A stretch of 64,000 bases of DNA from Eucalyptus grandis (lineage: Eukaryota > Streptophyta > Magnoliopsida > Myrtales > Myrtaceae): assembly GCF_016545825.1 (NCBI RefSeq), contig NC_052618.1:21341561-21405560 (forward strand), in the 5' to 3' direction. How positions within the stretch are numbered: the stretch's first letter is position 1; the number at the start of each line of letters is the position of its first letter. Shown piece by piece: positions 22,581 through 34,610 of this stretch. Position numbers and translations under genes: made by a program. A model generated the notes under the pieces. The model saw nothing but the letters and a program-made list of their open reading frames with translations. It was not told where the DNA came from and searched no databases.

Positions 22581-24000
22581 AAATTACCCGTTGTTTCTAT
22601 TAATTTTTTTTTTCTTTTTGATTGATCACGGATATTTGGTACTAGATTTTATGAATATCAATAATTAATGCACGATGAAGATAAAAATGAGGTATATGCA
22701 TATGCTTTCTAGTGTAAGCTTACATTGAATCTCGGATTAAATGAATGGTTGGAGCAAATATGGAGAAATTCTTAAATGATTTAGGTACATGCAAGTTCAA
22801 GCATTTGAAACGTTGATATTGATGGATCTCACATCTAGTCTGCATCATCTAAGGTGGGAATGCACTGGATTCATGTGCATTTAGGAAAAATATGGATATC
22901 ACCATTTTAACTTAAGTTAATTTTACAAGTATAGGTGAAAGTTTCTTCCGATCAAGAAAGTGCAAACATCTCCAAGGCAAGTCCCCTTGAAAAGATAATA
23001 ATGTGCATAGCACCGCTCCAAGCCATTGCTTTTAATATTAGATTAATCAATAGCACCCACCTGAAAAGACTCGTTCGTTAAAAACTTTGCACTTGGAATT
23101 GTTCAGAAAGTGTATGCTCTCCAATCAACCCTTTCATTTGTTTATCTTAACCTTTTTGTGCAGCAGGAAGGCATCCTCTCTTCATTTTTGCCTATCAAAC
23201 TTCCATGGAGAAAGGGCAGAGTCTGAGCCAGGCAAACAAAGCGATGCTTGTTGAAGAAGAAAAACCAATTTAAATTTAAAAAATTAATGCCAATTAAGTT
23301 GACAAAAATTGACCAAGATTGGCTAAGGTTGATTAAGATTGAATTTGGTCAGGATAAAGAATCCTAGTTGAAATAGGATCATATCTATATCTCATCCTGA
23401 TCTCACGCCTCTAATCCAATCTACCGCTCATCTCTCATCTCCCGTACATGTACACGGATCACTCTTACCTCACATTCTCACCCACGCACCAGCAGGTTGG
23501 AGTTCACGGGCACACAGAAAGAACACAGGGAGGATCAATGAACAAGGGGAAGAAAGATCAGAATCGCTCAACAAAAGTTAAAATCGGAATAGGAGAAGAT
23601 TCTCGCGTGCTCAAACCGAAAAGGAATTCGGTGAGTTTTCAAAAAGCAAGAAGATCACCACCGTTCAGACTTAGAGGAGGTAAAATGCAAAAGAGCGATG
23701 AGGAAGATAATGGGAATTACAGAAGATTTGGTCAAAGATGGGGAGCTGGAAGTGACAAGGACCAACCATGAAGGGTTTTTCTGCCCTTCACGATCAGCAA
23801 TGGGGCCAGGAAAGAGACGTTTTTGTTTTTGGTCGGAGCCAGGAAAGAGACACGGGCGACACCTTTATCGAGGATGTTCCTGGGCGGTTACCATGGTTAG
23901 GGTAGAGCTAACTCTCGCTGAGAGAGCGAATCGGGGCTGACGGAGGGAGAGAGAGTGAGTGAGTTTACATTTTCGTCTCTCATGTTTCTAATTTCTTTAT
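22581..24000 (+). repeat. Leader-array unit R1
   Basis: Complete unit of about 1.4 kb: promoter-like half, leader with an intact ATG at 23205, TTGACC block at 23285-23345, 'ggagttcacgggcacac' at about 23501, the 'ggtgagttttcaaaaagc' block at about 23630, 'gccaggaaagagac' with 'ggcggttaccatggttaggg' at about 23885, and a GA-rich end near 23950. It matches unit L1 at an offset of about 22.8 kb. Confidence 0.7.
23205..23273 (+). pseudogene. TNL leader micro-ORF with intact ATG
   Basis: A 22-codon frame starting MEKGQSLSQANKAMLV, the same as the first residues of the TNL proteins, then EEEKPI and TAA. It is the only degenerate leader copy that keeps its ATG. It lacks any TIR sequence. If the promoter half is active, this would make only a leader peptide or a non-coding transcript. 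Confidence 0.5.
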
Positions 24001-24882
24001 CGAAATTTTATATGTAATGACTTACAAATTTACCTGCTGTTTCCATTAATTTTTCTTCTTGTTGATTGAGTACGGACATTTGGTACTAGATTTTATGAAT
24101 AACAGTAATCTAAGCTCGATGAAGGCAGAAATAAGGTATATGCATGCACTTTCATATAGATGCTTGTATCGAACCAATGATCAAAGGCACAATTGGAGCA
24201 AATGGAGAAATTCTTAGATGATTTAGGTGCGTGTAAATCCAATCATTTGAAGCTTTGATATTGATCAGTCTCACGTCAGGTCCACATAATTTAAGTTGGG
24301 ATGCATTAGATTCATATTACTTTGGGAATATCTCATAAAATATGAATATCACCATTTTAACTTAATTTATTTCATCCAATTAAGAAAGTGCACAAGGCAA
24401 GTCATCATGGAAAGAAAATAATGTGCATAGCACTGATCCAAGTCATTACATTTACTATTAGATTAATCAATAGACACCCGCCTAGAAAGACTCGACCCTT
24501 TCATTTGTTTATCTTAATCTAATTTTGCAGCAAGAAGGTATCCTCTCTTCATTTTTGCCTATCAAACTATAAGGAGAAAGGGCAAAGTCTGAGCCAGGCA
24601 AACAAAGCGATGCTTGTTGCAGAAGAAAAACCAATGTTAATTAAAAAATTAATGCCAATTAAGATGCCATTTGGCTTTGACCAAGATTGACCGAGGTACA
24701 GCATTCGATCCAGATTTGTCGAGGTAAGGAAGCCTAATTGGAATTAGATCATCTCAATCTCGTCTTAATCTCATGTATCTAATCTAACCTACCTCTCATC
24801 TCTCATCTCCCGTACATGCAGACGGGTCTCTCTTATCTCCCATTCTCACCCATGCACATGCGGGTTGGAGTTCACGGGCACA

Positions 24883-24914
<32 letters not shown>

Positions 24915-25385
24915 ACGGAGGATCGACGAACAAGGGGGAAAAAGATCAGAATCGCTCGACAAAAGTTAAAATTGGAATAGGAGAAGATTCTCGCGTGCTC
25001 AAACCGACAAGCAATTCGGTGAGTTTTCAAAAAGCAAGAGGATCACCGCCGTTCAGACTTAGAGAAGATAAAAAGCAAAAGAGCAATGACGAAGATAATG
25101 AAAATTGCAGAAGATTCGGTCAAAGATGGGGAGCTCGAAGTGACAAGGACCAACCAAGAAGGGTTTTTCTGCCTTTCGTGATCAGCAATGGGGCCAGAAA
25201 AGAGACGTTTTTGTTTTTGGTCGGAGCCAGGAAAGAGACATGGGTGACATATTCATCGAGGGTAGAGCTAACTCTCATTGAGGGAGAGCAAATTGGCGAA
25301 TATGCTTACGGGGGAGAGAGAGAGAGATAGAGAGTTCACCTTTTCGTCTCTCATGTTTCTAATTTCTAAATGGAAATCTCTATTT
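24001..25385 (+). repeat. Leader-array unit R2
   Basis: Unit of about 1.4 kb matching L2 at an offset of about 22.8 kb. The leader start is destroyed (ctataagg at about 24567-24574). A 28-base A run sits at about 24886-24913, right after 'ggagttcacgggcacac'. The 'accatggttaggg' segment is partly deleted (25255). GA-rich end near 25315-25330. Confidence 0.65.
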
Positions 25386-26061
25386 AACTGCATACAAATT
25401 TACTTGTCGTTTCATTAAATTTTATTTCTTTGGATTGAACGCGTATATTTTGGTACTAGATTTTATGAATATCAACTATCATTTCAAATAGATGCTTATA
25501 TTGAACCACTAATCAAAGGTATGATTATATTGACCAATATGCATTCAATAATCAAAGGTATATGTGAGCCAAATGTATTTAAATCTTTGATATTAATGGA
25601 TCTCGCATTGTATAAATTATGCATTCAATAATCAAAGGTATGCTTATATTGATCAATATGCATTCAATAATGTCTCATATAATATGGACATCACTATTTT
25701 CACTTTATTTAATTTTATATATGACTATTGTTTATAATTTGTAATTCATTGATCAAAGACATGATTGATGGAAAATTTATCCAATTAGAAAAGTGCACGC
25801 ATCTAAAAGCTGAGGCCCATTGGGAAAAGAAAATGTGCAATGCACTGCTCCAAGTCAATAACTTTTAATATTAAATTAGTCAACAGACACCCGCTTAGGT
25901 AGACTCGGCCGTTAAACATTTTGTATTCGGAATCGTTCATAAAGCAAATGCTCTCCACCCAAAAAGCATATGCTCTCCATCCGACCCTTTTCATTTGTTT
26001 GTCTTGATCATTTTGTGCAGCAGGAGGACGTTCTCTCTTCATTTCTGCCTATCAGACTTCC
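25386..26061 (+). promoter_or_regulatory. 5' flank and leader of TNL-B
   Basis: Upstream region of the second TNL gene, closely matching 2501-3131. Around 25510-25680 it contains an extra short duplication ('caatatgcattcaataatcaaaggtat' repeated), which accounts for part of the offset difference between the copies. Confidence 0.45.
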
Positions 26062-26636
26062 ATGGAGAAAGGGCAAAGCCTGAGCAAGGCAAACAAAGAA
26101 ATGCTTGTTGCGGAAGAAAAAGAGAGCACTGAGGGAGCACCCTCTCCTTCATCCTTCCTTCCGAAACCCACTAAAGGAGGTAGCACTCGATACGACGTAT
26201 TCTTGAGCTTTAATGGCTTAGATACTCGAAAGGAATTCACTGATCACCTGTACCACAGACTCGGTACTGCAGGAATCTGCGTGTTCAGGGACTGTAACAG
26301 AATCCGAATTGGCGAGGAATTTAGTCCAGTGCTTCTCGATGCCATCACATGTTCTAAGATTTCTATCCCCATCATCTCTGGACATTATGCTTCGAGCAAA
26401 TGGTGCCTCCGTGAGCTTATTCATATCATGGATTTCAAGAAGAGCAATTCACATATAGTTTTGCCCATTTTTTACAAAGTGGACCCATCCGATGTGCGGC
26501 ATCTGAAAGGAAAATTTGGGGAGGCCTTCCATTCGCATAAGCATCGTTTTGATGAGAAAGATATTGAGGAAGGGCGACAAGCACTTAAAGATGTGAGTGA
26601 CTTACATGGATGGAAATCCGATGAATTTGCTAGCGG
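26062..26636 (+). CDS. TNL-B exon 1: TIR domain
   Basis: Same length as copy A (575 nt) and same donor (gctagcgg|gtactt at 26637). TIR motifs: YDVFLSFNGLDTRKEF (the usual G-x-D-T-R form, unlike SSD in copy A), GICVFRD, SSKWCLRELIHI with the putative catalytic Glu, and IFYKVDPSDVRHLKG. About 13-15 residues differ from copy A over 191. Start as in copy A. Confidence 0.88.
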
Positions 26637-27033
26637 GTACTTCTCTTTCACTTTATTATTATTTTTTTGATGAGTAAGTTTCTTATTCATGCAATTGCGA
26701 TGAAATATGGATGAACTACTTCCAGTATATGCTCACAAGGAAATCCCCAAAATATCCCGATGGACAACCATAGTATGCCCAAACACAACAAAAACTAGTA
26801 CTCCCCCAAAATGTCCCCGGAAGCTAAATCAGCAACTGCTAAAAAAAACTACACCTACAAAGGATATCAATGCTTAATCTTCCAGAGCTTAACGCCACCG
26901 AATAAAATCAACCTCCAACGGGGATTGGCTGAGTTTTTTTTTTTAGTATGTAGATTGGCTGAATTGATAAGGATCAGATTTGCTTGGACCATTTCTAGGT
27001 TCATAGTCTCTCATTGTTTTTGTTGCTTGACAG

Positions 27034-28132
27034 GCATGAGGGAGAACTGATAGAACGTGTTGTCGAAACTGTTCTAGGAGAGTTACGAAAAGATTTTCCT
27101 CTACTTGTTCCGAAGGAACTAGTTGGACTTGATGATCAGCTGAAGAAGATTATGAGTTGCATAAATAGTCCTTCCGTCAATGCTCGAATGATTGGAATTT
27201 ATGGCATGGGGGGGATAGGCAAGACAACTCTTGCCAAGTGCATCTACAATCAACTCTCGAATAAATTTGATCATGTCTGCTTCCTTCCAGATATTCGAGA
27301 AACGACCAAGCACCACAGTATTAAGTATCTACAGAGTCGACTAATATCTGAGATACTACAAGAAAAAAATGAAGTGTCAACGGTTGATTCAGGAATTAAC
27401 TTAATCAAATCTAGATTCACAAGGAAAAAGGTTCTCATTCTTTTGGATGAGATAGATCACAAGGATCAGTTAGATGCTTTGGCTGGAGGAGGTTACTGGT
27501 TTGCTTCAGGAAGTATTATAATTGTTACAACTAGAAATAAAGCTGTTCTTCATCGATCCGAATTCGAGGTAGACTACGAGCATGAAATGAGAGTGATGAA
27601 TGAGGTGCATTCTTTCATTTTATTTAACAGACATGCATTTCGAACGGAACATCCTTCAAGTGACTTTGTAGTTATATCTCGTCAGATCATATCCACTATG
27701 GGTGGGCTTCCCTTGGCACTTAAGGTTATAGGTTCATACTTGTATAAAAAAACAAATCCAAAGGTTTGGGATGATATACTGAAACAATTACAAAAACAAC
27801 CACATAAAAAGGTCCAAAAGATATTGAAAATAAGTTATGATGCATTAGAAGATGGACATAAGGAGATTTTCCTCGATATTGCCTGTTTCTTTATTGGCAA
27901 AAAGATCGAATTTGCTATGTACATGTGGGACGACTGTGAGTTTTATGCAAGTCAAGGAATTGAAGAGTTGAAGCTGAGGTGCTTGATAAAAATTGAAGAT
28001 AATGGTAAATTAAGTATGCATGATCAACTGAGAGATCTTGGAAGGGATATTTTCTGCAAAGGACAAACACTCATGAAACATAGTAGACTATGGGTCGACG
28101 AGGAAGCCTTCAAAGGACTGACGGAAAAGAAG
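27034..28132 (+). CDS. TNL-B exon 2: NB-ARC domain
   Basis: Acceptor ttgcttgacag ends at 27033; donor at 28133 (aaaagaag|gtaaca). Motifs: HEGELIERVVETVL, P-loop GMGGIGKTTLAK (canonical, unlike copy A), kinase-2 KKVLILLDEID (the LLDD of most TNLs is LLDE), GSIIIVTTRNKAVL, GGLPLALKVIGSYL, EIFLDIACFF and LSMHDQLRDLGR. The exon is open for 366 codons. Read-through into the intron would run on in frame for some 48 codons to TAA at about 28277, longer than in copy A. Confidence 0.88.
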
Positions 28133-29658
28133 GTAACATATGACACTGCCTTTTCTGTTCCGTCCTCATATTTTCATATATTTGATTTGATCAATTCTAA
28201 TCTTTTATCTATTATGGACAAACGCTCCCAAATTTTATGGAAAATTCTATGTCAACATCGATTCATATCCATAGATTAACTGTGACAGTTGATTTAGATT
28301 ACAAATATTCTAAGGATGACATGTTATATTATTCAACTCAAATTCATTGATATAAATTACATCTGTCCAATATTTAATTTACAATCAATTTAAGATCCTT
28401 TAATTATGATTCTACACTAAAATTTCATTTACTATAATCGTGTAATTCTCATATCTAGCTGAAAATATTGATAATATGAAAGACTTCAATTTTGAATAAA
28501 GATGAAGCACAACATCATAGATCCAATAAATAAAATTTTCCGGGTTAACAAAACAACTGGCAATAAGTGCCAATTAAAATAACTAGTAATTAAACAAAAA
28601 CAGTAACATTGAAAAAATATCTCACGTTTATCATACGTGCTTGCTTTCTAGTATGGCGGTATGTAGTGTGGTGCCAATCTTATGAAAACCAATGTTTGAT
28701 TTTTTTTTTTTAAATATTCTAGACACGCGTCCCTCTACTAGTTTTATCTATCTCTTTCACTCTTCTTTTCTTTTAATAGAGACGATAGTAAAAATCCCTT
28801 TATTAATTATATTAGGAAAATTTTACCATTTTTTTAAGGTTTATCGCATTGACCTTGTTATGATAAGGAGGGATTTTTCTTTCTTTCTTTCTTTGTTTCT
28901 TTCATGTGGTTGTCTTTTCCTTTTGACTTTTCCTAATAAACATTTCTCTCCTCTCCAAGTTGTTTAATTTTATTTATATTTTTCGGGACAATGCCCTTTG
29001 CTTATTATTATATCGATGCCTTTTATTTGTTGTATAATTTTCAGCATGAAGCCACTTTTTGAACTACGTTTATCTTTTACTTAAATTTTCAATGTTCATG
29101 TCATTTCATTAATTTATATTAACCTAGTTCATTCACATGATTCAATATCACATTCTTTTGTTGATTCAATAACTATTCTTAACATCAGCAAAAAGAGCTC
29201 ACTATATGGGTGTTTGAATTGACTAGAAGTCGAATCAGTTGGAGCAAAGATAAATGTTGAAAGATGCTAATTAGTTTAGGAAACAAATTAATTGATTGTA
29301 AGATGTAAGGGATTTTAATTTGATTGTGGCATATTTATGGGCTAATTTCCAATTTCTCGGCTATTTAATTTATGATTTTGTCTATTTTATATCCTACTTC
29401 TATATGTCTTTTTGGTAAAATGTATGTGTATCGTGTGGAAACTTTTGACAAAAGTTTGAGGTTTGGGACCCCCTTTCTATATAAGAGACTTCTTTCTTAT
29501 GTAATGTAAAGTAGAAATTAATGCATAAGTGAAATTATGAAAGATAGCATGAGATGATGATTTCAGCTGGATTTTAGTGACTGTTTCCATCCTTGGTTTT
29601 CACTAGTTAATTATTTCAATTTGGAACTTTCTAAGAAAAATTCTTGTGAAAGAAAAAA

Positions 29659-30031
29659 GGATAAGTGCATTAGAAGTTTCAAAACTCCAACAAAAATGCA
29701 ATTGAATTCTAAAATTTTGAAAAAGTATAATTAAGTCCTCACACTTATAAGGAAAATGTAATTGAGTCCTAAAACTTTCAAAAAGCGTATGTAAATCCTA
29801 AAACTTGTGAAATTAGTTCAATGATGCCCGTTCGTTGATTGCATTTTTTCAAAGTTTTAGGACGTAATTGAACTTTCATGATAAGTTTTAGAACTTAATT
29901 GTAATTTTTAAAATTTTTAGGACTTGATTCATTTTCATGATAAATTTTAAGACGTGATCGTACTTTTTGAAAGTTTTAGGACTTAATTGTACTTTTATTA
30001 CAAATTTTAGGATTTTCAGTGCACTTATCCC
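29659..30031. mobile_element. Foldback MITE in TNL-B intron 2
   Basis: The same element as at 6856-7225. Its termini are better preserved here: GGATAAGTGCATTAGAAG on the left and CAGTGCACTTATCC on the right. Internal words of 'ttaggacttaatt' type are oriented oppositely in the two halves. Confidence 0.6.
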
Positions 30032-32782
30032 AAGAAAGAAAGGAATGGATCAACTGGTTGTGAACTCATGCCATACGTAGGCATAAAGACTAAAATAAAT
30101 AAATTAAGCACAAAGATATTAGTATAGTATAGTGTATACCAACCTCTCTTGTCTAGGCACGTATAGACACTTCTTAATAAGATTAAGAATAGTGGACGTT
30201 GCTCTCTTTTTTACTTGTTCAACTCTTTTGAAGTTTCTTACAACTTCACAAAAACCCAAAGCCATATGTATATATGTCCGCATGAAGCCGATTTGTTGAT
30301 TCCCATACCATAACCAATTAAACACAATAAAAAGAAAATGTCGACTAAACAAAAAATTAATACTTTAGATAGAAAACAGTATTCTTATCTCTTTCAAATA
30401 ACCGAAACAAAACAATGTCTCCTTAATTTTTGGTACTGTTGACTGAAAACCGGGTCGATCGATTGCGCCGAACTTAAGTCCAGTGGAGAGAGCTATTGAC
30501 ATCGCTCCGCGGTTCTCGTGCTCGAAAGCAAAACAGTATTCTTATCCCTTTGTTGTGTTGTGAGTGTCTGATTTTGACTCTGAATCCCCCTTTTATACTA
30601 ATGCCTCTGGTCGACAATACTCGGTTTCTTGTAAAGCTGCCCATACTATCTGAAAATTCCTATTTTGTGTGCGATAAGTTCCACTTTGTCACGTTCTAAG
30701 GCCTTCTGCGTATAACTTCCACATGCATCATTTGTCACCTGCATAGCTTGTCTCCTGCATTACTTGCCACATACATCCTATGACACTTAGTCTATACACT
30801 ATTCTTAAAGGGAGTGATTTCTCTTTGAGTCTCTTAACGTGAATCACTTTAAAATCAAGATCACAGCAACTTGAATTATCTTTAAATGAATTCACCGGCT
30901 ATTTTCGTCTTTTAGCTCTTAAAAGTGAAAACCACCATTAACCATCACAATCCACCATCTAAATATAGTTAATCAATTGTCAAAAAATAAAAATAATAAT
31001 GTGTGCTTTGCGTTTTTTTAAAGAGGGAATTGTTTTATTTTTGGAACTTCAATTGGTGTCAACCAGCCCAATCCGACGTAATTGTGCGCGGAGCGCACTT
31101 CACGTTTAGTCTTCTAATTTAACAGGATAACGAGAAAAGTGAGATTGGTCTCACCTTAGGTCCCTTCCAATTTTAACCTTGTATAAGCATTCTCCTACTC
31201 AAAAAAACGAATGGCAAAAGAGTAAATTCTCACTTTAGTTGAGCACTTTTTCTCTAACCGATCCATCCCACAACCTTGGCGGTTCTATTATATCCTCTCA
31301 ACACACATCATCCCCAATTCTTATCATCATTTCCTTATCATTTTCGAAATTTAAGTTGCAAAGTTCACATAAGAATAAGCGTAATGTTAACAAAGCACGC
31401 ACATAGCGTTAGTAAACTTCAACTACAAAAATAACGCCATTTCTAGGTCGATTTTTTCTTTATTGTCTCACATGTGCTTTTTCTTGAATAGGTTGAATGA
31501 GAGGCACCACTGTCTTGGAATTACTTTTCTCCAGAAATGGATGTTAATAAATGAGTCCTTATATATAATTTCTGATTCACCTCTTAAAAAAGCATGCCAT
31601 GCTAAACACCGACAATTTACATTAAGATGCCTCTAGAAAACATATCTAACAAAAATGGATACCAAGATTTACATAGATTTTGTGCCTTTGAAATACTCCA
31701 TTAAATTTTATTGCCAAGTGAAACACAAGCTTAATAAGTTCGACTGGATAGTTCAAGGAATTATTTATGCTTAATAGTACGAAGAATCAAACTCAAATCA
31801 TATGCCTAATCTACATACACAAGGATTTTCCTTAACCAATAAACGAGCTACGTAGGATTGCCTCTTAGACACTTCGGCCAAATCTCACAAAGCACTGTCA
31901 GCCATACCTTTCATTGCTTTCGCTAACTTATTTCTAATTTCGAATCGTAAAGAATTCGACCATTTAATAAATTTCCAAGAAAAAGAACAACTCACTAGAC
32001 ATGTCTCTTTGGCGCCTAACCAAATGTGGCAGGGTTCCATTTAATCTCACTGCTCCGCTATTCAAGCAACTGGCTGAGTCATACCCGTGGACCAGCCACT
32101 GGCTAGTAGCTTTGGCTACCTGTGACCTTTGTCATGTACATCTCAGTCTGTTCATCTGAACGTCTGCTCTATGTCAAAGCTCCAAAATCCTTTTGTATAT
32201 CCACGTCGAGTCGGAGCTTGATTTATCTGTGGTTAAATTCAAGATATTAATCCAACAAAAAGTTCAAATGGAGCTTCGTGTCTTTGGAATTAATGCTCTA
32301 GCTTTTAAAATTTTGATACTTGATCATTATTGAAAACTGTCGATGACCAACTGAAATTTTGGGGGGGAAACGACCATTGTTATTAAAGTCAATCAGAGCC
32401 ATATGGGAATTCCATCTTCAACTATTTAAATGATCTGTTCTAGCAGGAAAGTTAAACTGGATGTTTTGACTTATAAGATGCCAAAGGAAATGGTGCCAAT
32501 CTTATGCAAACTGACATATATATACCTTCACTCTTCTTTTTGGTAAATACAAATAAGTACGTTTCTCCAGAAACTTTCGTATGATAGAGTTTGTTTGAGA
32601 AAAGATATTGCCAGCATCGACAACCTTTTGTTCCACATGTTAGAAACCTTAATCTAACCATAATATCTTGAAGGAAGTTATTTACTTCATTTTCACTTGG
32701 TCTGAAAGCAACTTTTACCAATCTCCGCCCAAATCTAAGATATTAACTAGTTCACCACAGCACTTTTTAAACATACTTTCTG

Positions 32783-32783
<1 letters not shown>

Positions 32784-32837
<54 letters not shown>
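32784..32837. repeat. Poly-A plus (AT)n microsatellite
   Basis: A run of A followed by about 38 bp of AT repeats, at the same place as 9983-10041 in copy A. Confidence 0.9.
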
Positions 32838-32840
<3 letters not shown>

Positions 32841-33354
32841 ATTTTCAAAGCAATGATTAAACACTTCATAGTTAATGAATTGAAAACTAACCAATTACTT
32901 AGTTGCTTAGCAAGTGACTCCAAGGCATTCTTTAATAACTTCTTTCAAAAAATTGTAAAAAAAAATTATTTGAAAATTTACAAGTCAAGCATTTGTGTGT
33001 TCTAAAAGGTTTTATGTATTTCGCTCAAATAAACATAAAAATGCATGCGCAACAAAAAATTCGAAAAAAAGCAAGAGGTACAACATTGAGGTGTGTTTCA
33101 CTTAGATTTACTAAAGTAAGAAGTATTTTTTTTTTTCATGTCAAAATCTAAAATACTGTTCAAATTTCAAAAGGTTATCAAAAAATTAAATGTGAGTATA
33201 GGTCTTAACATTTATCTGCTAAGGTTGGAAGGATGACAAATTGTACGAGATCAAGATTTAAAAACGCAAAAACTAAAAAAAATAATAAAAAATAAAATAA
33301 AAATAAAAATTAAAAGCCAATCCAAACACTTATAGTCGTCGATTTGATATGCAG

Positions 33355-33675
33355 CGTACGACAATGATAGAGACGAATCGTTGCGACGGATTCTTAGTTT
33401 ATCCATTTTTAGATTGTGGGGCCCATGAGCAGTTTGCAGGCACGCACAAATTGGCAATTTAGAATGTCACGAAGTTAAGGTTCCTTCGATTGGGGGACAC
33501 GACTGCAAGTGAAGACTTAAACGAATTCCTTTCTCAAGTAAGGTGGCTTCATTGGCTTCACATTGAACTCAATCCATCTTTTCCGACAAACGATTTGCAT
33601 CTACCAAAGTTAAAGGTGTTGCAATTGTCATATAGTTCGATCACAGATGATTGGAAAGGATGGAATTCAATCGTG
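33355..33675 (+). pseudogene. TNL-B exon 3: pre-LRR segment with TAG stop
   Basis: Acceptor gatatgcag ends at 33354; donor at 33676 (atcgtg|gtaag). The frame from exon 2 gives MIETNRCDGFLVYPFLDCG, HEQFAGTHKLAI, then TAG (33460-33462), then NVTKLRFLRLGDTT, DLNEFL and LSYSSITDDWKGWNSIV. Relative to copy A there is one extra base before the stop and one fewer after it, so the frame is consistent with consensus on both sides. The GG in 'gattggaaagg' is intact here. Confidence 0.72.
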
Positions 33676-33766
33676 GTAAGATTGAAAAAAGCTATTTTTT
33701 GTGATTTTTTGGTTGTTTTGTTATGTCGATTAACTCATTTTGGACAATTTATTCTCCTTTGTATAG

Positions 33767-34366
33767 GTGGCAAAGCGGTTGCAAGTTATCCAACTTGAAT
33801 TTATTGATTCTTTAAGATGTACACTTGATCTCTCGGCTTTCATAGAGTTAAAAATTCTCATCTTCAAGAATTGCAAAGAACTGATGCAGGTCCACCCTTC
33901 TATTGGCAAAGTCAAGAGCCTTGTTTACTTGGAATTGAGTGGTTGTGGCAGTCTCAAGGAGCTACCGAGAGAAGTGGGCGAATTAGAAGAACTACGAGAA
34001 CTTATTTTAGATAATTCTGGTATTACAAAGATTCCTACGTCAATTGGTTCTCTGAGGATGCTAGAGAAGTTGAGTGCTTGTTGTTGTAGGTCATTGAGAG
34101 AAATCCCTAACTCAATTGGGGATTTACAGTATTTGCAATATCTAGACATTAGTGAGTCTTTGATATCCGACCTACCAGAAAGCATTCGGAATCTTTCTTC
34201 TCTCCAACACCTTGTACTATGGAACTGTTACAATCTTCAGTCGTTACCGGAGCTTCCTTTGAGCTTAGAATACCTAAGAGCTTCTTATCAAGGGTCCATA
34301 TTGCCAGAGCTTTCTTACCTAATCCACCTAGAAAGACTTGTTCTTTCATGGAAACAATCCACTTGA
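33767..34366 (+). pseudogene. TNL-B exon 4: leucine-rich repeats
   Basis: Acceptor ttgtatag ends at 33766; first codons VAKRLQVIQLE. LRRs as in copy A, with one extra Cys codon (LSACCCRSLREIP). It ends WKQST and TGA at 34364. Exons 3 and 4 join in phase 0 (SIV|VAKR). The array is short for a TNL. Downstream sequence at 34440-34610 contains a decayed duplicate of the exon start. Confidence 0.7.
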
Positions 34367-34439
34367 ATAAATCTCAATCCTTCAAGAACTTGAATCTTCA
34401 TGTTGCCTCAACTAATTTGTAGAGGCGACAAAGCAGCAA

Positions 34440-34610
34440 TTATAAGGTATTTATTGATCAACTCATTTTTGATGGCTTATTCTCATTTGTATTGGTGGCA
34501 ATCAATTCTATGAGGAAGCTGAAAAAATTGAGTGTCTGGTCTTTGTGATCGTTTAGAGAAATCCCTATCTCAATTAGAGATTTACTAAATATGCAACATC
34601 TAGATAATAT
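34440..34610 (+). pseudogene. Decayed LRR-exon duplicate after TNL-B
   Basis: As at 11640-11835: acceptor AG mutated to TG ('catttgtattggtggcaat'), then MRKLKKLSVWSL, stop, SFREIPISIRDLLNMQHLDI. Since both copies share the lesions, the decay predates the large tandem duplication. Confidence 0.55.

Larger units (their letters stand above)
28133..33354 (+). other. Very long intron 2 of TNL-B
   Basis: About 5.2 kb, colinear with copy A's intron. It contains the MITE at 29659-30031 and an AT tract at 32799-32837. A small insertion at about 30253-30280 and several microdeletions distinguish it from copy A. No gene recognised. Confidence 0.6.
26062..34366 (+). pseudogene. TNL-B: TIR-NB-ARC-LRR resistance gene, nonsense stop in pre-LRR exon
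   Basis: Tandem duplicate of TNL-A with the same exon layout: 26062-26636 (TIR), 27034-28132 (NB-ARC), 33355-33675 (pre-LRR) and 33767-34366 (LRR). Exons 1-2 are open, join in frame and keep all NB-ARC motifs. In exon 3 the phase-0 frame from exon 2 meets TAG at 33460-33462; before and after the stop the frame matches TNL consensus (EQFAG, then KLRFLRLG). Exon 3 is otherwise a multiple of three and joins exon 4 in frame, so this copy is one codon away from an open TIR-NB-ARC-LRR frame. An unannotated intron skipping the stop region is conceivable but no good donor is seen. Confidence 0.72.
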
